64,000 nt of DNA from Haematobacter genomosp. 1 (GCF_002196855.1 NZ_NIPW01000008.1:62001-126000); one strand, 5' to 3'; numbered from the stretch's first letter, positions 17,944-27,315 are shown. Program-made: numbers and translations. The notes: a model not told the origin generated them from the sequence alone.

Positions 17944-18951
17944 ATGGACAAGCTCCCCGATCCCGAAGTCAGCGTTACCGCCGATGACGTGGCCGCCGCT
18001 GCGGGTGTGTCCCGCTGGACCGTGGCCCGCGCTTTCAAAAAGGATGCTTCGATCTCCCCCAAAAGCCGGGATCGCGTGCTTACCGCCGCCCGGCGGCTGG
18101 GATACGCGCCTGATCTGCTGGCGGCATCGCTGGCATCCGACCGTTCCAATCTGGTCGCGCTCATCACCAATGACTTCAACAACCCCCACAAGCTCGTGCT
18201 GCTGGAACGATTGACGCGGATCCTGTCCAGTCACGGCTGGGCGACGCTGCTTATCCACATGTCGGACAGCGATGACGCATCGGCTGCGTTGCTGGCGGCG
18301 AGCCAACGGCGCGTAGATGCTGCGGTTCTGATCGGGACGCGGTTCGATGACAGCGTGCTGGACACCGCGCTTGGGGCAAGGCGGGTCAAGAAACTCGTCG
18401 TCTTCGCCCGCTACAGCCAGAACCCGAACACACTGACAATCGCTTGCGACGATATCCTCGCCATGGGACGGATCGCGGATCATCTGGTTGAGGGTGGCTA
18501 CCGGCGGCCCGCGTTTCTGGCCGGGCCGGACACGCAATCGGCCAAGCTCCACCGCAAGAGCGCCTTCATCGACCATTGGCGGAGCCGGACAGGGGGCGAT
18601 GTGGCGACCGTTCACGCCGAGGCGTATGACTTCGGTGCGGCAATCGAGGCGGTCAGTCTGCTGTTCACCGGAGCGATGGACAACCGGCCGGACGTGCTTG
18701 TCTGCGAAAACGACATCCTCGCCATCGGCGCCATGGATGCGCTGCGCTATCGACTGGGGCTGAAAGTCCCGGAGGATGTTGCGGTCACGGGGTTCGACGA
18801 CATTCCGCTGTCCCTGTCACCCGCCTACCGCCTCACAACCTATCGGCAGCCGATCACCCAGATGGCGGAGGCGCTGTTCGAGGTGCTGGAGGGCAAGCGG
18901 GAAGGGGATGTCCTGCTGCCCGGCCAGTTCATTCCCCGTGACACCGCTTGA
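17944..18951 (+). CDS. LacI-family transcriptional regulator of the inositol operon
   Basis: A 335-residue regulator. The N-terminal helix-turn-helix is VTADDVAAAAGVSRWTVARAFKKD (about 10-33), with the hinge region at about 50-62. The rest is a type I periplasmic-binding-protein effector domain ending in the family-typical DVAVTGFDDIPLS. It is divergent from iolG across 134 bp that contain three palindromes. An inositol-pathway metabolite is the likely inducer. The regulator is LacI-type rather than the RpiR- or DeoR-type IolR of some other bacteria. Confidence 0.88.
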   Translation: MDKLPDPEVSVTADDVAAAAGVSRWTVARAFKKDASISPKSRDRVLTAARRLGYAPDLLAASLASDRSNLVALITNDFNNPHKLVLLERLTRILSSHGWATLLIHMSDSDDASAALLAASQRRVDAAVLIGTRFDDSVLDTALGARRVKKLVVFARYSQNPNTLTIACDDILAMGRIADHLVEGGYRRPAFLAGPDTQSAKLHRKSAFIDHWRSRTGGDVATVHAEAYDFGAAIEAVSLLFTGAMDNRPDVLVCENDILAIGAMDALRYRLGLKVPEDVAVTGFDDIPLSLSPAYRLTTYRQPITQMAEALFEVLEGKREGDVLLPGQFIPRDTA

Positions 18952-18955
18952 CCCT

Positions 18956-19765
18956 TCAGGCGACCTTCGGGCCCGCTCTCCGGGCGGGAAGCGCGAAATA
19001 TTCCGAGGCGGGCGCGGCCATCCCCAATTCTGTCGCCGCCGATTGCAACAGCGGCGCCAGTTCCGCCATGCGGGTATCCGTCATCCGTACTGATGGCCCC
19101 GCGATTGACAGGCAGCCGAGTACTCGGTCCGTATCGGCATACCGCACCGTCACGGCCATCGCGGCCATGCCAAGAATATATGTGCTGACGGCCACGGAAT
19201 AGCCGCGCGCGCGGGTTTCCTTGAGGATCGCCAGCAGCTCCGGGATGCCGATGGGTTTCGCCGGACCATCGTCCCGGCCAAAGCCCTGCGCGCTGACGTG
19301 CTCCAGCGCCTCCTCGTCCCGCATCGCCGCGAGCCACGCCCGCCCGCCTGCAGAGGAGGCGAGGTGGACCACAACGCCCTGTTCCTGCCCAGGATCGTAG
19401 CGCAGCCCCGTGGTTGCCCCTTGCGCAACGGCAACCCAGGTGAGCGCGCTGTTATCGATGACCGAGAGGCGGATGAGTTCGCCTGATTCCGCGGCCAGCC
19501 GGTCCAGGATCGGCTGAACCACGTCATTGATCCCGGCGCGCCGCATGAAGCCAAGGCCGAGTGCCGCCAGCTTGATCGACAGCGTGTAATCGCCCCCGTC
19601 CGCGATCTGACGCACATAGCCCAACCGGATCAACTCATGGAGAGTGCGGTGGACACCGCTGACGGGTTGACCGGTCATCCCCGCGATATGGGAGACCGAC
19701 AACCCCGCAGGATGCTCGGCCAGCCCCTCGATGATGGCCAGTGACTTCTCGACGACGCTGCTCAC
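18956..19765 (-). CDS. IclR-family transcriptional regulator
   Basis: A 269-residue regulator with a winged-helix N terminus (SVVEKSLAIIEGLAEH, LSVSHIAGMTGQPVSGVHRTLHEL) and a C-terminal effector domain (ARGYSVAVSTYILGMAAMAV, LGCLSIAGPS). The start is GTG at 19765, preceded by GAGGTG. It lies 4 nt from the convergent LacI gene end and downstream of the flavoprotein operon on the same strand. An inverted repeat at 19779-19813 sits just upstream. IclR-like boxes occur at the two main promoters of the neighbouring cluster, so it is their likely regulator. Confidence 0.88.
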   Translation of the reverse strand: MSSVVEKSLAIIEGLAEHPAGLSVSHIAGMTGQPVSGVHRTLHELIRLGYVRQIADGGDYTLSIKLAALGLGFMRRAGINDVVQPILDRLAAESGELIRLSVIDNSALTWVAVAQGATTGLRYDPGQEQGVVVHLASSAGGRAWLAAMRDEEALEHVSAQGFGRDDGPAKPIGIPELLAILKETRARGYSVAVSTYILGMAAMAVTVRYADTDRVLGCLSIAGPSVRMTDTRMAELAPLLQSAATELGMAAPASEYFALPARRAGPKVA

Positions 19766-19778
19766 GGTTTCACCTCGC

Positions 19779-19813
19779 TTCCGCTGATGTCAAAAAGACG
19801 TTCAACAGCGGAA
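19779..19813. promoter_or_regulatory. inverted repeat upstream of the IclR gene
   Basis: TTCCGCTG (19779-19786) and its exact complement CAGCGGAA (19806-19813) flank a 19-nt centre. The element lies 13 nt upstream of the IclR gene start and after the preceding isomerase stop. No U-tract follows on the minus strand, so an operator or a processing hairpin is likelier than a terminator. Confidence 0.4.
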
Positions 19814-19850
19814 AGGTCAACCGACGAACTCAGAAACCCTGCGTCGCGGC

Positions 19851-20699
19851 TCACGCCGCTTGTGCGAACGGTCCCTGACGGGCGATCTTCCAGCCGAGGG
19901 GAGAGAGCCTGTCCACCGCCTCCATGACCGCCCGGTCTGCATCGACGTTCAGGATTTCCACGACGGAGAGGCCCTTGAATCCGGCCGCCTGCAACGCGCT
20001 TGCGGCAGCGGCGAAGTTGACGCTGCCGGTGCCGATCGCATCGTGGCGCCACTGCTGCTGACCGGTATCCGACATGTGAAGGAGGTCGAGATAGGGCACG
20101 ACCAGCGGCAGCGCTTCGCTTAGGTCCTCATGGATGAAATGGGCATTCGCAAGGTCATAGCAGATGCGGAGCGCCGGGCTGTCAAACCGCTCCACGCAGG
20201 CCATCATGCTCCGCGCATCCGGCAGGACGCCCATGGGAACGTTTTCGAGAAAGACCTTCACGCCCGCGCGCTCCGCATGGGAGATGGTCTTTTCCAGCGC
20301 CCCGAAGAACCACCCCTCAAGCTGTTCTCGCGGTGGAGCATTCAGCGCGTTGTATCGGCCCGAGACCGAGACGAACCCCTGCGCCCCGAGTTCGTAGCAG
20401 GCGTTCAGCATCTTCCGGTTGAAGCCTACCGTCATCTCGCGGATCTCCTCCCGCGGGGAGGCGAGGTTGTGGTCGAGGCTCTGCGCGGTCAGCGCATGGA
20501 TCGTCAGCCCCTCGCCCTCCAAAAGCTTGCGGATACGGGCATAGTCGCGCGGCGTCATGTTTTCGATATCCAGATGCGCCGGGCTGACCATCACGTCGAA
20601 CTGGCGAAAACCCAGCTTCGACAGGCGGATCAGACTTTCTTCCAGCGGGATCGTCCAGGTGTCGCTGATCGTGTTCACGCCAAGCGGTAAATCGGTCAT
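19851..20699 (-). CDS. sugar phosphate isomerase/epimerase family protein (TIM barrel)
   Basis: A 282-residue AP-endonuclease-2-type TIM-barrel protein. Visible metal-site stretches are VKVFLENVPMG, RICYDLANAHF, DLLHMSDTGQQQWRHDAIGTGSVNF and LSVVEILN. The start ATG 20699 follows GAGAGGAG. It is the last enzyme gene of the flavoprotein operon, 26 nt after the second flavoprotein. Relatives include inosose dehydratases, hydroxypyruvate isomerases and 3-dehydroshikimate dehydratases. Context with an AroE-like gene makes a dehydratase or isomerase acting on a cyclic keto acid plausible but unproven. Confidence 0.78.
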   Translation of the reverse strand: MTDLPLGVNTISDTWTIPLEESLIRLSKLGFRQFDVMVSPAHLDIENMTPRDYARIRKLLEGEGLTIHALTAQSLDHNLASPREEIREMTVGFNRKMLNACYELGAQGFVSVSGRYNALNAPPREQLEGWFFGALEKTISHAERAGVKVFLENVPMGVLPDARSMMACVERFDSPALRICYDLANAHFIHEDLSEALPLVVPYLDLLHMSDTGQQQWRHDAIGTGSVNFAAAASALQAAGFKGLSVVEILNVDADRAVMEAVDRLSPLGWKIARQGPFAQAA

Positions 20700-20725
20700 G
20701 GTTCTGCTCCTCTCAGATGTGGTCA

Positions 20726-22432
20726 TCAGACAGCGCGGGCAACAGGCAGCGGCTCCGCGCACAATTCGCCCGCCGCATGTTTGGCGATACGCCAGCCGAA
20801 GACGATGGCCGGCCCGATGGTGGTACCCGGACCGGGGTAGGTGCCGCGAAAGATGGAGGCCAGGTCGTTGCCGCAGGCATAGAGCCCGGATATGGGCTGG
20901 TCGCTCCGGTTCAGGACACGGCCGAATTCGTCCCCTTTCAACCCGGCGCTGGACGCGAGGTCTGCCGGTTTCACGGCAACGGCGTAGAACGGACCCTCGC
21001 CCAACGGTTTGAGGCAAGGGTTGGCGCCGGCTGCCGGATCGCCGTTGAAACGATTCATTACCGATGTGCCGCGACCAAAGGCGTCGTCCCGACCGGTGGC
21101 GGCAAAGCGGTTGTACTCCTCTACCGTGCGTTGCAGTCCGACCGGATCGCACCCGATCCTGCGGGCGAGGGCGGCGATGCTTCCGGCCTCGGTCACGTAA
21201 CCGGCCTTCAGCATCGCAGGCAGATTGCGGGCGCCGGGCAGGACCATCCCCAGCCCGTATTTCCGCATGAAATCCGCATCACAGACCAGATGGGCCGGGA
21301 ACGCCCCCGCCTTGATCTGCGCGACGGAGAAGTCATGGTAGGAATCGGATTCGTTCACGAACCGCTCCCCGCGCGCATTGATCGCAAGCAGGCCGGGCTT
21401 GGCCCGGTCGAGGATGATATGCGGCCAGACCGCCAGCGTCCCATCCGCGCGCCGGTAGGAGGAGCACGGCATCCAGAGCGCGGGGCTGTCTCCGCCGTCA
21501 TCAAACCCCGCGCCGATGGCCGTCGCAAGGTCCGCGCCGTCGCCGGTATTCGTCACCGGCCCGAGAGCATAGGCGCGCGTCGGTTCGGGGAACAGCCGGG
21601 CGCGGATGTCCTTGTTCCAGCAGAGACCTCCGGTCGCCAGAACTACGCCGCGGCGTGCGCGGATCTCGCGCCCATTCACCCGGGCTCCGGTGACGCGGCC
21701 CTGCTCCACCAGCAGCGCGTCGGTCGTGGCGTCGAACAGGATCGGCACCCCGGTTTTGCGCAGGCTGTAGAGCAGCCGCGCGACCAGCGCATTGCCCATG
21801 AGCAGCCTCGTCCCCCGCCGGTATCGCAGCCGGTCCAGCGCGTAACGGCCGACGATTCCAACCGTCGTGCGAAGGTTGGTCAGCGAGGCAAAGGGGGAGA
21901 GCAGGGCTGACAGCTCGTTCCGGCCCACCATCATGCCACCCAACCCCATGAACTCCCGCCGGGGAGGGCGGACCCGGTCGAAGTCGGCACCCAGAAGCCG
22001 CCCGTCGAAGGGCAGGGGACCAAGCGCCCGCCCGCCAAACGCCTGCCCCGGCGCATCGATGTAATCGGGATGTGCAGTGGCGGCGGCGAACTTGACCTCC
22101 GTGTGGCGCTCAAGGTCGGCGACTGCCTCGGGACCCGAGCGGAGGAAGGCCGCCCGCAAATGGTCGCCACCCCTCTGCCCTACGATGGTGCGGAGGAACA
22201 GCTCGGCGTCCTCCACACGGTCCGGCACACCCGCGGCATCGGAAAGGTGGGTTCCGGGTATCCAGGTCGTGCCGCCTGATGTCGCCGTGGTACCGCCGAC
22301 CTGACCGGTCTTTTCGACGAGCAGCACGCTCAGCCCCGCGAGGGCGGCGACGAGGGCGGTGGTCATCCCTCCGGCGCCCGCGCCGATGACCAGCAGATCG
22401 ACCTCGGTCAGCATTTCGGGATCAACGGGCAT
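20726..22432 (-). CDS. FAD-dependent oxidoreductase, KstD/fumarate-reductase-like (second copy)
   Basis: This 568-residue flavoprotein has an N-terminal FAD site DLLVIGAGAGG (GAGAGG at 18-23) and VLLVEKTGQVGGTTATSGGTTW. It ends with GLYACGNDLASIFRGTYPGPGTTIGPA, the layout of 3-ketosteroid 1-dehydrogenase and flavocytochrome-c-like enzymes. Such enzymes introduce or reduce a C=C next to a carbonyl. It lacks a signal peptide, so it is probably cytoplasmic. The upstream flavoprotein gene overlaps its start by 11 nt. The two copies are clearly related, which suggests two successive dehydrogenations or a heteromeric enzyme. Confidence 0.82.
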   Translation of the reverse strand: MPVDPEMLTEVDLLVIGAGAGGMTTALVAALAGLSVLLVEKTGQVGGTTATSGGTTWIPGTHLSDAAGVPDRVEDAELFLRTIVGQRGGDHLRAAFLRSGPEAVADLERHTEVKFAAATAHPDYIDAPGQAFGGRALGPLPFDGRLLGADFDRVRPPRREFMGLGGMMVGRNELSALLSPFASLTNLRTTVGIVGRYALDRLRYRRGTRLLMGNALVARLLYSLRKTGVPILFDATTDALLVEQGRVTGARVNGREIRARRGVVLATGGLCWNKDIRARLFPEPTRAYALGPVTNTGDGADLATAIGAGFDDGGDSPALWMPCSSYRRADGTLAVWPHIILDRAKPGLLAINARGERFVNESDSYHDFSVAQIKAGAFPAHLVCDADFMRKYGLGMVLPGARNLPAMLKAGYVTEAGSIAALARRIGCDPVGLQRTVEEYNRFAATGRDDAFGRGTSVMNRFNGDPAAGANPCLKPLGEGPFYAVAVKPADLASSAGLKGDEFGRVLNRSDQPISGLYACGNDLASIFRGTYPGPGTTIGPAIVFGWRIAKHAAGELCAEPLPVARAV

Positions 22433-24203
22433 GGGTTTTTCTCCTCCCATTCGTGGCCGCGGCGGTTCCGGCTGCGGCCGTCTCTGCGGCCAGAAAGCCG
22501 AATGTCATTGCGGGGCCGAGCGTGATGCCGCCGCTCGGATAGCTTCCGCCCATGATGGAATTCATGTCGTTTCCCACCGCGTAGAGGCCGGGAATCGGCA
22601 TGCCGTCGGCATCCAGGGCGCGCGCCCGCTCATCTGTGACAACCCCGGCAAAGGTGCCGAGGCTGCCGGGCGCGATCTCCACCGCGTAGAAGGGGCCCTT
22701 CCGAATGGGAGCGACCGCGGGGTTGGGGCCGTGATCGGGATCCCCCTGCACACGCCCGTATGCCGTTTCTCCCCGATGGAACTGCGGATCGCGCCCGTCT
22801 TCCGCGTGGCGGTTGTAATGCGCGACGGTGGTTTCCAGCCCCTCCGGCGCGATACCGCAAACCTGCGCCAGATCGGCGAGCGTCCGGCCCCTTTTCAGAT
22901 AACCGCTGCGTAGCCAACGCCCGTACGGAAGGGGCGACGGCTTCACCGCTCCAAGTCCATAGCGGCGAAGGAAGCGGTGATCGCAGATGAGCCAGGACCG
23001 GACCCGTTCCCCCTGCGGAGTAGCCGCGATCATCTCGCGCACGAAATCGTGGTAGGGACCGCCCTCATCGGTAAAGCGGGCGCCGTTTGCCAACACCGCG
23101 ATGAGGCCCGGCTTGCCGCGCTCCACCAGATGCGGAAAGCGACCCATGCTGCCGTCCGTCCGTGGTACCAGCGACACGGGGGCGTAGGCGGCGGCGTGGG
23201 TCTGTGTCCTGCTCACCTGGCCTCCCGCTGTCTCGGCAAGGCGCAGCCCGTCTCCGGTATTCGTTTCGGGTGCGGCGGAAACGTGCGGTGTGCCTGCCTC
23301 CACATGTGGCAGCAACTCTCGCAGGCGTTCCTCCGCGTGGGGAAAGCCGCCGGTCGCCAGCACCACGCCGCTCCGCACCGTGACGGCCACGGCGCCGTCC
23401 GCCGTCTCCAGCATCGCGCCGACAACCCGGGTCCCGTCCCGCAGCAGCGACCGCGCGCTCGTTCCGTTAAGAAGGGTGACGCCCAGATCCTCTGCGGAGC
23501 GCAGCAACCGCGCGGCAAGCGCATTGCCGTTCACCAGCTGCATCCCCCGCCCGTGTACGGCCAGATCGCGCAGATGCCGGAGCACCCGCCCCGTGACATG
23601 GCCGAAGGCGCGGGGACTGCGCAGGGCAGTCAGGAACATGCGCAGGTCCAGACCTGAGGCGATGCCCATGCCGAGCAGCGTGGTTTCCGGAATGGGCTCG
23701 CGCAGCTGCGCGATCAGCCCACCCAGCCGGCGCCCGTCATAGGGCGCGGCCACCACCGAACGCCAGCCTTCCGCCGCACCCGGGAGAGTGCCGTGAAAAT
23801 CCGGCACGCCGGAGCCCGGCAGGAAGCGGACCTCTGTCCGTTGCTCGAAGAAGGCGAGCATTCGGGGCGCATCGCGCAGATAGGCCTCGATCAGGACGGG
23901 GTCGTAACGGTCGCCGATGACGGCGCGCAGATAGGCCCGCACCGCCGCCGGATCCTCCTCCTTGCCCGCTACCTGTGCGTGGGGCGCGTCGGGGATCCAC
24001 AGCCAGCCGCCCGAAATGGCGGTGGTGCCGCCGACCAGATTGGCCTTCTCGGCCACGATGACGGTGAGGCCAAGCGCCGCGGCGGTGGTTGCCGCCGCAA
24101 GCCCCCCCGCGCCGGAACCGATCACGAGCAGGTCGCAGGTCATCCGCTGATGAAGCACGACCGGTCCGTTACCGGGGGCGCTGGAGAGAGATGTCATGGG
24201 CAT
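22422..24203 (-). CDS. FAD-dependent oxidoreductase, KstD/fumarate-reductase-like (first copy)
   Basis: A 593-residue flavoprotein with FAD motif DLLVIGSGAGG (GSGAGG at 29-34), VIVAEKANLVGGTTAISGGWLW, and C-terminal GLYAVGNDMNSIMGGSYPSGGITLGPA. It has the same architecture as the next gene and is an evident paralogue. The family performs dehydrogenation alpha,beta to a carbonyl (3-ketosteroid dehydrogenase is the reference). The start ATG 24203 follows AAGGAAGG. It lies 10 nt after the MFS gene, so transport and oxidation are one unit. Confidence 0.82.
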   Translation of the reverse strand: MPMTSLSSAPGNGPVVLHQRMTCDLLVIGSGAGGLAAATTAAALGLTVIVAEKANLVGGTTAISGGWLWIPDAPHAQVAGKEEDPAAVRAYLRAVIGDRYDPVLIEAYLRDAPRMLAFFEQRTEVRFLPGSGVPDFHGTLPGAAEGWRSVVAAPYDGRRLGGLIAQLREPIPETTLLGMGIASGLDLRMFLTALRSPRAFGHVTGRVLRHLRDLAVHGRGMQLVNGNALAARLLRSAEDLGVTLLNGTSARSLLRDGTRVVGAMLETADGAVAVTVRSGVVLATGGFPHAEERLRELLPHVEAGTPHVSAAPETNTGDGLRLAETAGGQVSRTQTHAAAYAPVSLVPRTDGSMGRFPHLVERGKPGLIAVLANGARFTDEGGPYHDFVREMIAATPQGERVRSWLICDHRFLRRYGLGAVKPSPLPYGRWLRSGYLKRGRTLADLAQVCGIAPEGLETTVAHYNRHAEDGRDPQFHRGETAYGRVQGDPDHGPNPAVAPIRKGPFYAVEIAPGSLGTFAGVVTDERARALDADGMPIPGLYAVGNDMNSIMGGSYPSGGITLGPAMTFGFLAAETAAAGTAAATNGRRKTHAR

Positions 24204-24213
24204 GGGACCTTCC

Positions 24214-25569
24214 TTAATGCCGGCTGAGGATCGCTGCGATTGCGGCAATGACCAGGGGAATGGCGAAGACGATCATGACGGTGGAAAGGCTCGCCCCCGC
24301 ACCGATCAGCATGCCGCCGAAGGTCGGCCCGACCACTGCGCCGAACCGTCCGACGCCCATGGCCCAGCCGATGCCCGTGCTGCGAACGGCGGCGGGATAG
24401 AGGCTCGCGGCCAGGCCGTAGAACGCGTTGAACCCGCCGTAGATCGCCACCCCCATCAGGAAGGCGTTGATGAGCACCACGGGAAGCGGCATGGCGACCG
24501 TGCCGAAGACCACCAGCATTGCGGCGGCGACGATCAGGAAAATGGCGCCGACGCGGGACTGCGGGAAGACGGTGGAGAGCTTGCCCATCGCGATTGTACC
24601 GAGGCAGGCACCGAAGTTCAGGATCGCGCCGACATAGATCGCCTTGTCGAGCGACAATCCCGCGCCGGAGGCCAGCTTGGTGATCCACGAGATCACGAAG
24701 TAAAGCGACATGAAGCCCATGAAGATGCCGATCCAGAGCGCGATGGTCGCGCGAATGCGGCCGGGGGCGAAAATCTGACCGATGTTGAGGTTTCCGGCCT
24801 TGGCGGGGCGGGGAGGCAGTGCCGCGATGGGGGCATGGTTGAGGCGCGTCAGCACGCCGTTCACCCTTGTCAGGGCATTTCGCGGCTGGCGGCGGATGAG
24901 GAAGTCAATGGACTCGGGCAGCACCAGCCATACGATCGGCAGCGCGATGAGAGAGATGATACCCGCGCCGAGCAGCATCATGTGCCAGCCGAACTGAGGC
25001 AGCAGCGGCGCCATCGCAAGCCCCGTCAGCATGGCTCCCAGAGGATAACCCGCCGTCATGATCGACACGGCCAGCGCCCGCTCCTTCACGGGGGCGAATT
25101 CCGCCGCGATTGCCGCCATGGAGGCGAGGATCGCCCCGACGCCCACACCGATGACCAGGCGCAGCACCAGAAGCTCCGCCACGTTCCGGGCAAAGCCGCT
25201 CGCGATCATGCAACCGGTGATGATGGTGAGCGAGGCCAGGATCAGTGGCCGGCGGCCCCAGTGATCGGCCAGCGGGGCCACGAAGAAGCACCCCACCACC
25301 ATGCCGGCGAGGCTCGCGGAGAACACGATGCCCAGCCGTTCCGGCGAAAGCTGCCAATCCGTCGTCAGAACCGGCGCGATGTAGGAGAGGATCACTACAT
25401 CCATTCCGTCGATCGCATTGAGCAGGAAACAGAGGCCGACAATCATGATCCGCAGCCCGGACCATTGATCGCTCGCGCCGATGTCCATGGCGGGCGCACC
25501 TTGCCGATAGGGCGCGGCAGTCTTTGTACCATGCGGTCCAAGGCGATCCGCGGTCGTTATATCGCTCAT
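24214..25569 (-). CDS. MFS transporter, aromatic-acid:H+ symporter (AAHS) type
   Basis: A 451-residue membrane protein with about twelve hydrophobic helices. MFS signatures are visible: DGMDVVILSYIAPVL in helix 1, LADHWGRRPLIL between helices 2 and 3, and PESIDFLIRRQPRNA before the central loop. The DGxDxxxxxxxxP pattern is characteristic of AAHS carriers for aromatic or alicyclic acids (benzoate, protocatechuate, shikimate-like acids). It is the first gene of the flavoprotein operon and has a strong GGAGGAGG ribosome site. An IclR-like box lies about 115 bp upstream. Confidence 0.87.
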   Translation of the reverse strand: MSDITTADRLGPHGTKTAAPYRQGAPAMDIGASDQWSGLRIMIVGLCFLLNAIDGMDVVILSYIAPVLTTDWQLSPERLGIVFSASLAGMVVGCFFVAPLADHWGRRPLILASLTIITGCMIASGFARNVAELLVLRLVIGVGVGAILASMAAIAAEFAPVKERALAVSIMTAGYPLGAMLTGLAMAPLLPQFGWHMMLLGAGIISLIALPIVWLVLPESIDFLIRRQPRNALTRVNGVLTRLNHAPIAALPPRPAKAGNLNIGQIFAPGRIRATIALWIGIFMGFMSLYFVISWITKLASGAGLSLDKAIYVGAILNFGACLGTIAMGKLSTVFPQSRVGAIFLIVAAAMLVVFGTVAMPLPVVLINAFLMGVAIYGGFNAFYGLAASLYPAAVRSTGIGWAMGVGRFGAVVGPTFGGMLIGAGASLSTVMIVFAIPLVIAAIAAILSRH

Positions 25570-25681
25570 GTTTCCTCCTCCAACGATGACATGCGAGCCC
25601 GGCGGTGTCTGTCCGGTCTCACCAGACAGCCTGCCCCGCTCCCCAAGGCGTGTGATCTCCCGTCGAAGATGATACTTTAAA

Positions 25682-25696
25682 TGGAAACTGATTCAA
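25682..25696. promoter_or_regulatory. IclR-like box upstream of the MFS/flavoprotein operon
   Basis: The 15-bp sequence TGGAAACTGATTCAA matches the site at 27316-27330 (opposite strand) in 12 of 15 positions. It resembles the 15-bp E. coli IclR site TGGAAATNATTTCCA. It lies in an AT-rich patch about 113 bp upstream of the MFS start. Confidence 0.5.
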
Positions 25697-25736
25697 CAAT
25701 TATATGAGATTCGATTTATTGGACGAGGTAAAGAAA

Positions 25737-25763
25737 ATGCCCGTGGCCAACGGACCCGGGCAT
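25737..25763 (-). terminator. hairpin terminator after the second TIM-barrel gene
   Basis: ATGCCCG (25737-25743) pairs with CGGGCAT (25757-25763). On the minus strand the stem is followed by TTTTCTTT, and it lies 37 nt past the stop of the 25801-26622 gene. T7 also follows on the plus strand, so it could work in both directions. It separates the two transcription units of the cluster. Confidence 0.6.
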
Positions 25764-25800
25764 CACTTTTTTTAATTCGTATTATCAAAATCTTATTTCA

Positions 25801-26622
25801 TCATAGACGACCGATGCCCCGCAGAATGCCACGCGTGGCAGCCATTGCCATTTCCGCCCTTGCCCGGGCATCGACCTTCGATGCGAGCGCGCGATGAGGA
25901 ACTTCGACGCTGATTGTCACATCCTGGGGAATCGCGCGGGCAAGCCCTGTCACGTCCACGCCGCCCAGGCCGGGCATGAGGCGTTCGCCCCGTGCAACCC
26001 GGATCAGCCCCTCGTCGGAGGGATCATAGGGCACCGGGCCGTCGCAGAACTGCACGTAGTTCATCCGGGCGGGAGGTAACCCTGCAACCTCTGCCGTGCT
26101 GCTGGAGGAACGGTCGAGATGCAGCGCATCTATCAGCACCCCGCCGTTGGGCTGCCCTGACGCGGCGACGATCGCGGCAGCCGAAGCGAGATCGGGTACC
26201 GCCGTCCACGGCATGAACTCCAGATCGGCCGTCTGCCCATGGCGCGCCGCGATCTCGCAGAGCCGCGCGAAGTTTGCCGTCAGCCGCCCGGTGTCCGGGT
26301 CATCGCCCGCGACAAGGATATGCCGCGCGTCCAGCGCCTCGCAGCGCGCGCAGAACCGCTCTATCAACGGCCAATCGTTTTCCGGCTTCAGACGGATGAT
26401 CTCGACGTCGCCCACGCGGATGCCATGATCCGAGAGCGCAGTCTTCATGTCGGCGAGCAGAGCGTCATCCGTCAGCAGGGGATAGTCCTGCTCGCCACTG
26501 GTCGCGGCCGGAAGCAGGCGTACGCCGAGCATATCATAGCCCGCCGCTGCCGCGACACGGACCGCCTCGACCGGGCCGATGTCGAAGACCGTGAGAAAGG
26601 CGAGAGAAATGGCGTGGCTCAT
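25801..26622 (-). CDS. sugar phosphate isomerase/epimerase family protein (TIM barrel), second in cluster
   Basis: A 273-residue AP-endonuclease-2-type TIM-barrel protein. Metal-site segments are TADLEFMPWTAV, GVLIDALHLDR, MNYVQFCDGPVP and VTISVEVPHRA. It differs strongly from the barrel protein at 19.9 kb, so the two are not a recent duplication. The family includes single-domain 3-dehydroshikimate dehydratases, which fits an AroE-like neighbour, but the assignment is inference. It follows the NIPSNAP gene by 7 nt, and a hairpin terminator lies downstream. Confidence 0.78.
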   Translation of the reverse strand: MSHAISLAFLTVFDIGPVEAVRVAAAAGYDMLGVRLLPAATSGEQDYPLLTDDALLADMKTALSDHGIRVGDVEIIRLKPENDWPLIERFCARCEALDARHILVAGDDPDTGRLTANFARLCEIAARHGQTADLEFMPWTAVPDLASAAAIVAASGQPNGGVLIDALHLDRSSSSTAEVAGLPPARMNYVQFCDGPVPYDPSDEGLIRVARGERLMPGLGGVDVTGLARAIPQDVTISVEVPHRALASKVDARARAEMAMAATRGILRGIGRL

Positions 26623-26629
26623 CGTCGCC

Positions 26630-27241
26630 TCACTGCAGGGGGGAGAAGGGAAGCGGCAGCGCGATCTGGCTCGTCATGTCGGGAAGCAGCCAGTCCGGGC
26701 CTCCCTTGGGGGGCCAGACTCCATCTGCCACCGACTTCGCGCGCGCCGAACTGCGATCGGCAAGATTTGCATAAGGCCAGATCTGAGTGAGCCGGGGCGC
26801 GCCGTCCAGGCCGTACATCGCGACTGTCAACTTGGAATACGCCTCCCGCGCCGGGACGGCGGTCCGCCATTTCTCCATAGTGGGGCGGATGCCGTTGATC
26901 TTTGTCTTGTAGGTGCGGAATTCATAGATCGGCCCAAACTTTCCCGCTGCGACGGGCGGCAGGAAATCCAGCCCCCGGTAGCTTTCCATAGTCAGGCCGA
27001 CCAGATGGTCGGCGCAACCGAAGGGATTAGCGTGGAGCAACGCGCGCTCCCGTTCGGCAAAGACCCCGCCCAGATCATCGAACGCGCGCAGAATGAAGAT
27101 GCGGTTCAGCGCGCCGATGTCAGTAGCCCACGCACCGCAGAACCGCCCGGCGCCTTCCGTCACCCAACGCTCGAGTCCCGCTCCCGCCTTGCCGGCGCCG
27201 AAGATCACCGTGTCGAGTGTCGCAAGTTCATAAAACGTCAT
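26630..27241 (-). CDS. NIPSNAP-family protein
   Basis: A 203-residue protein with two related halves, as usual for bacterial NIPSNAP proteins (dimeric alpha-beta barrel, ABM-like ferredoxin fold). The segments YELATLDTV and YEFRTYKTKINGI start each repeat, and the second half ends with RLTQIWPYANLADRS, the typical pattern. Function is not established for bacterial members; they often sit in catabolic operons. The start ATG 27241 has an AAGGAG site. It is the first gene of a two-gene unit divergent from the AroE-like gene. Confidence 0.8.
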   Translation of the reverse strand: MTFYELATLDTVIFGAGKAGAGLERWVTEGAGRFCGAWATDIGALNRIFILRAFDDLGGVFAERERALLHANPFGCADHLVGLTMESYRGLDFLPPVAAGKFGPIYEFRTYKTKINGIRPTMEKWRTAVPAREAYSKLTVAMYGLDGAPRLTQIWPYANLADRSSARAKSVADGVWPPKGGPDWLLPDMTSQIALPLPFSPLQ

Positions 27242-27263
27242 CAAAGCTCTCCTTGTTCGTCGG

Positions 27264-27277
27264 CTCACCCGGGTGAG
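27264..27277. promoter_or_regulatory. 14-bp perfect palindrome between NIPSNAP and AroE-like genes
   Basis: CTCACCC (27264-27270) followed directly by GGGTGAG (27271-27277) forms a perfect palindrome about 23 bp upstream of the NIPSNAP start. It may be a regulator site; no family is assigned. Confidence 0.35.
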
Positions 27278-27315
27278 TCAAAACATCCCTGCGTATCCGT
27301 ATTATAATTTAATAC

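Noticed and set aside
24196-25680. A 494-codon plus-strand open frame opposite the MFS gene
   Set aside because: The translation is almost only charged and His residues, a mirror of hydrophobic codons of the transporter.
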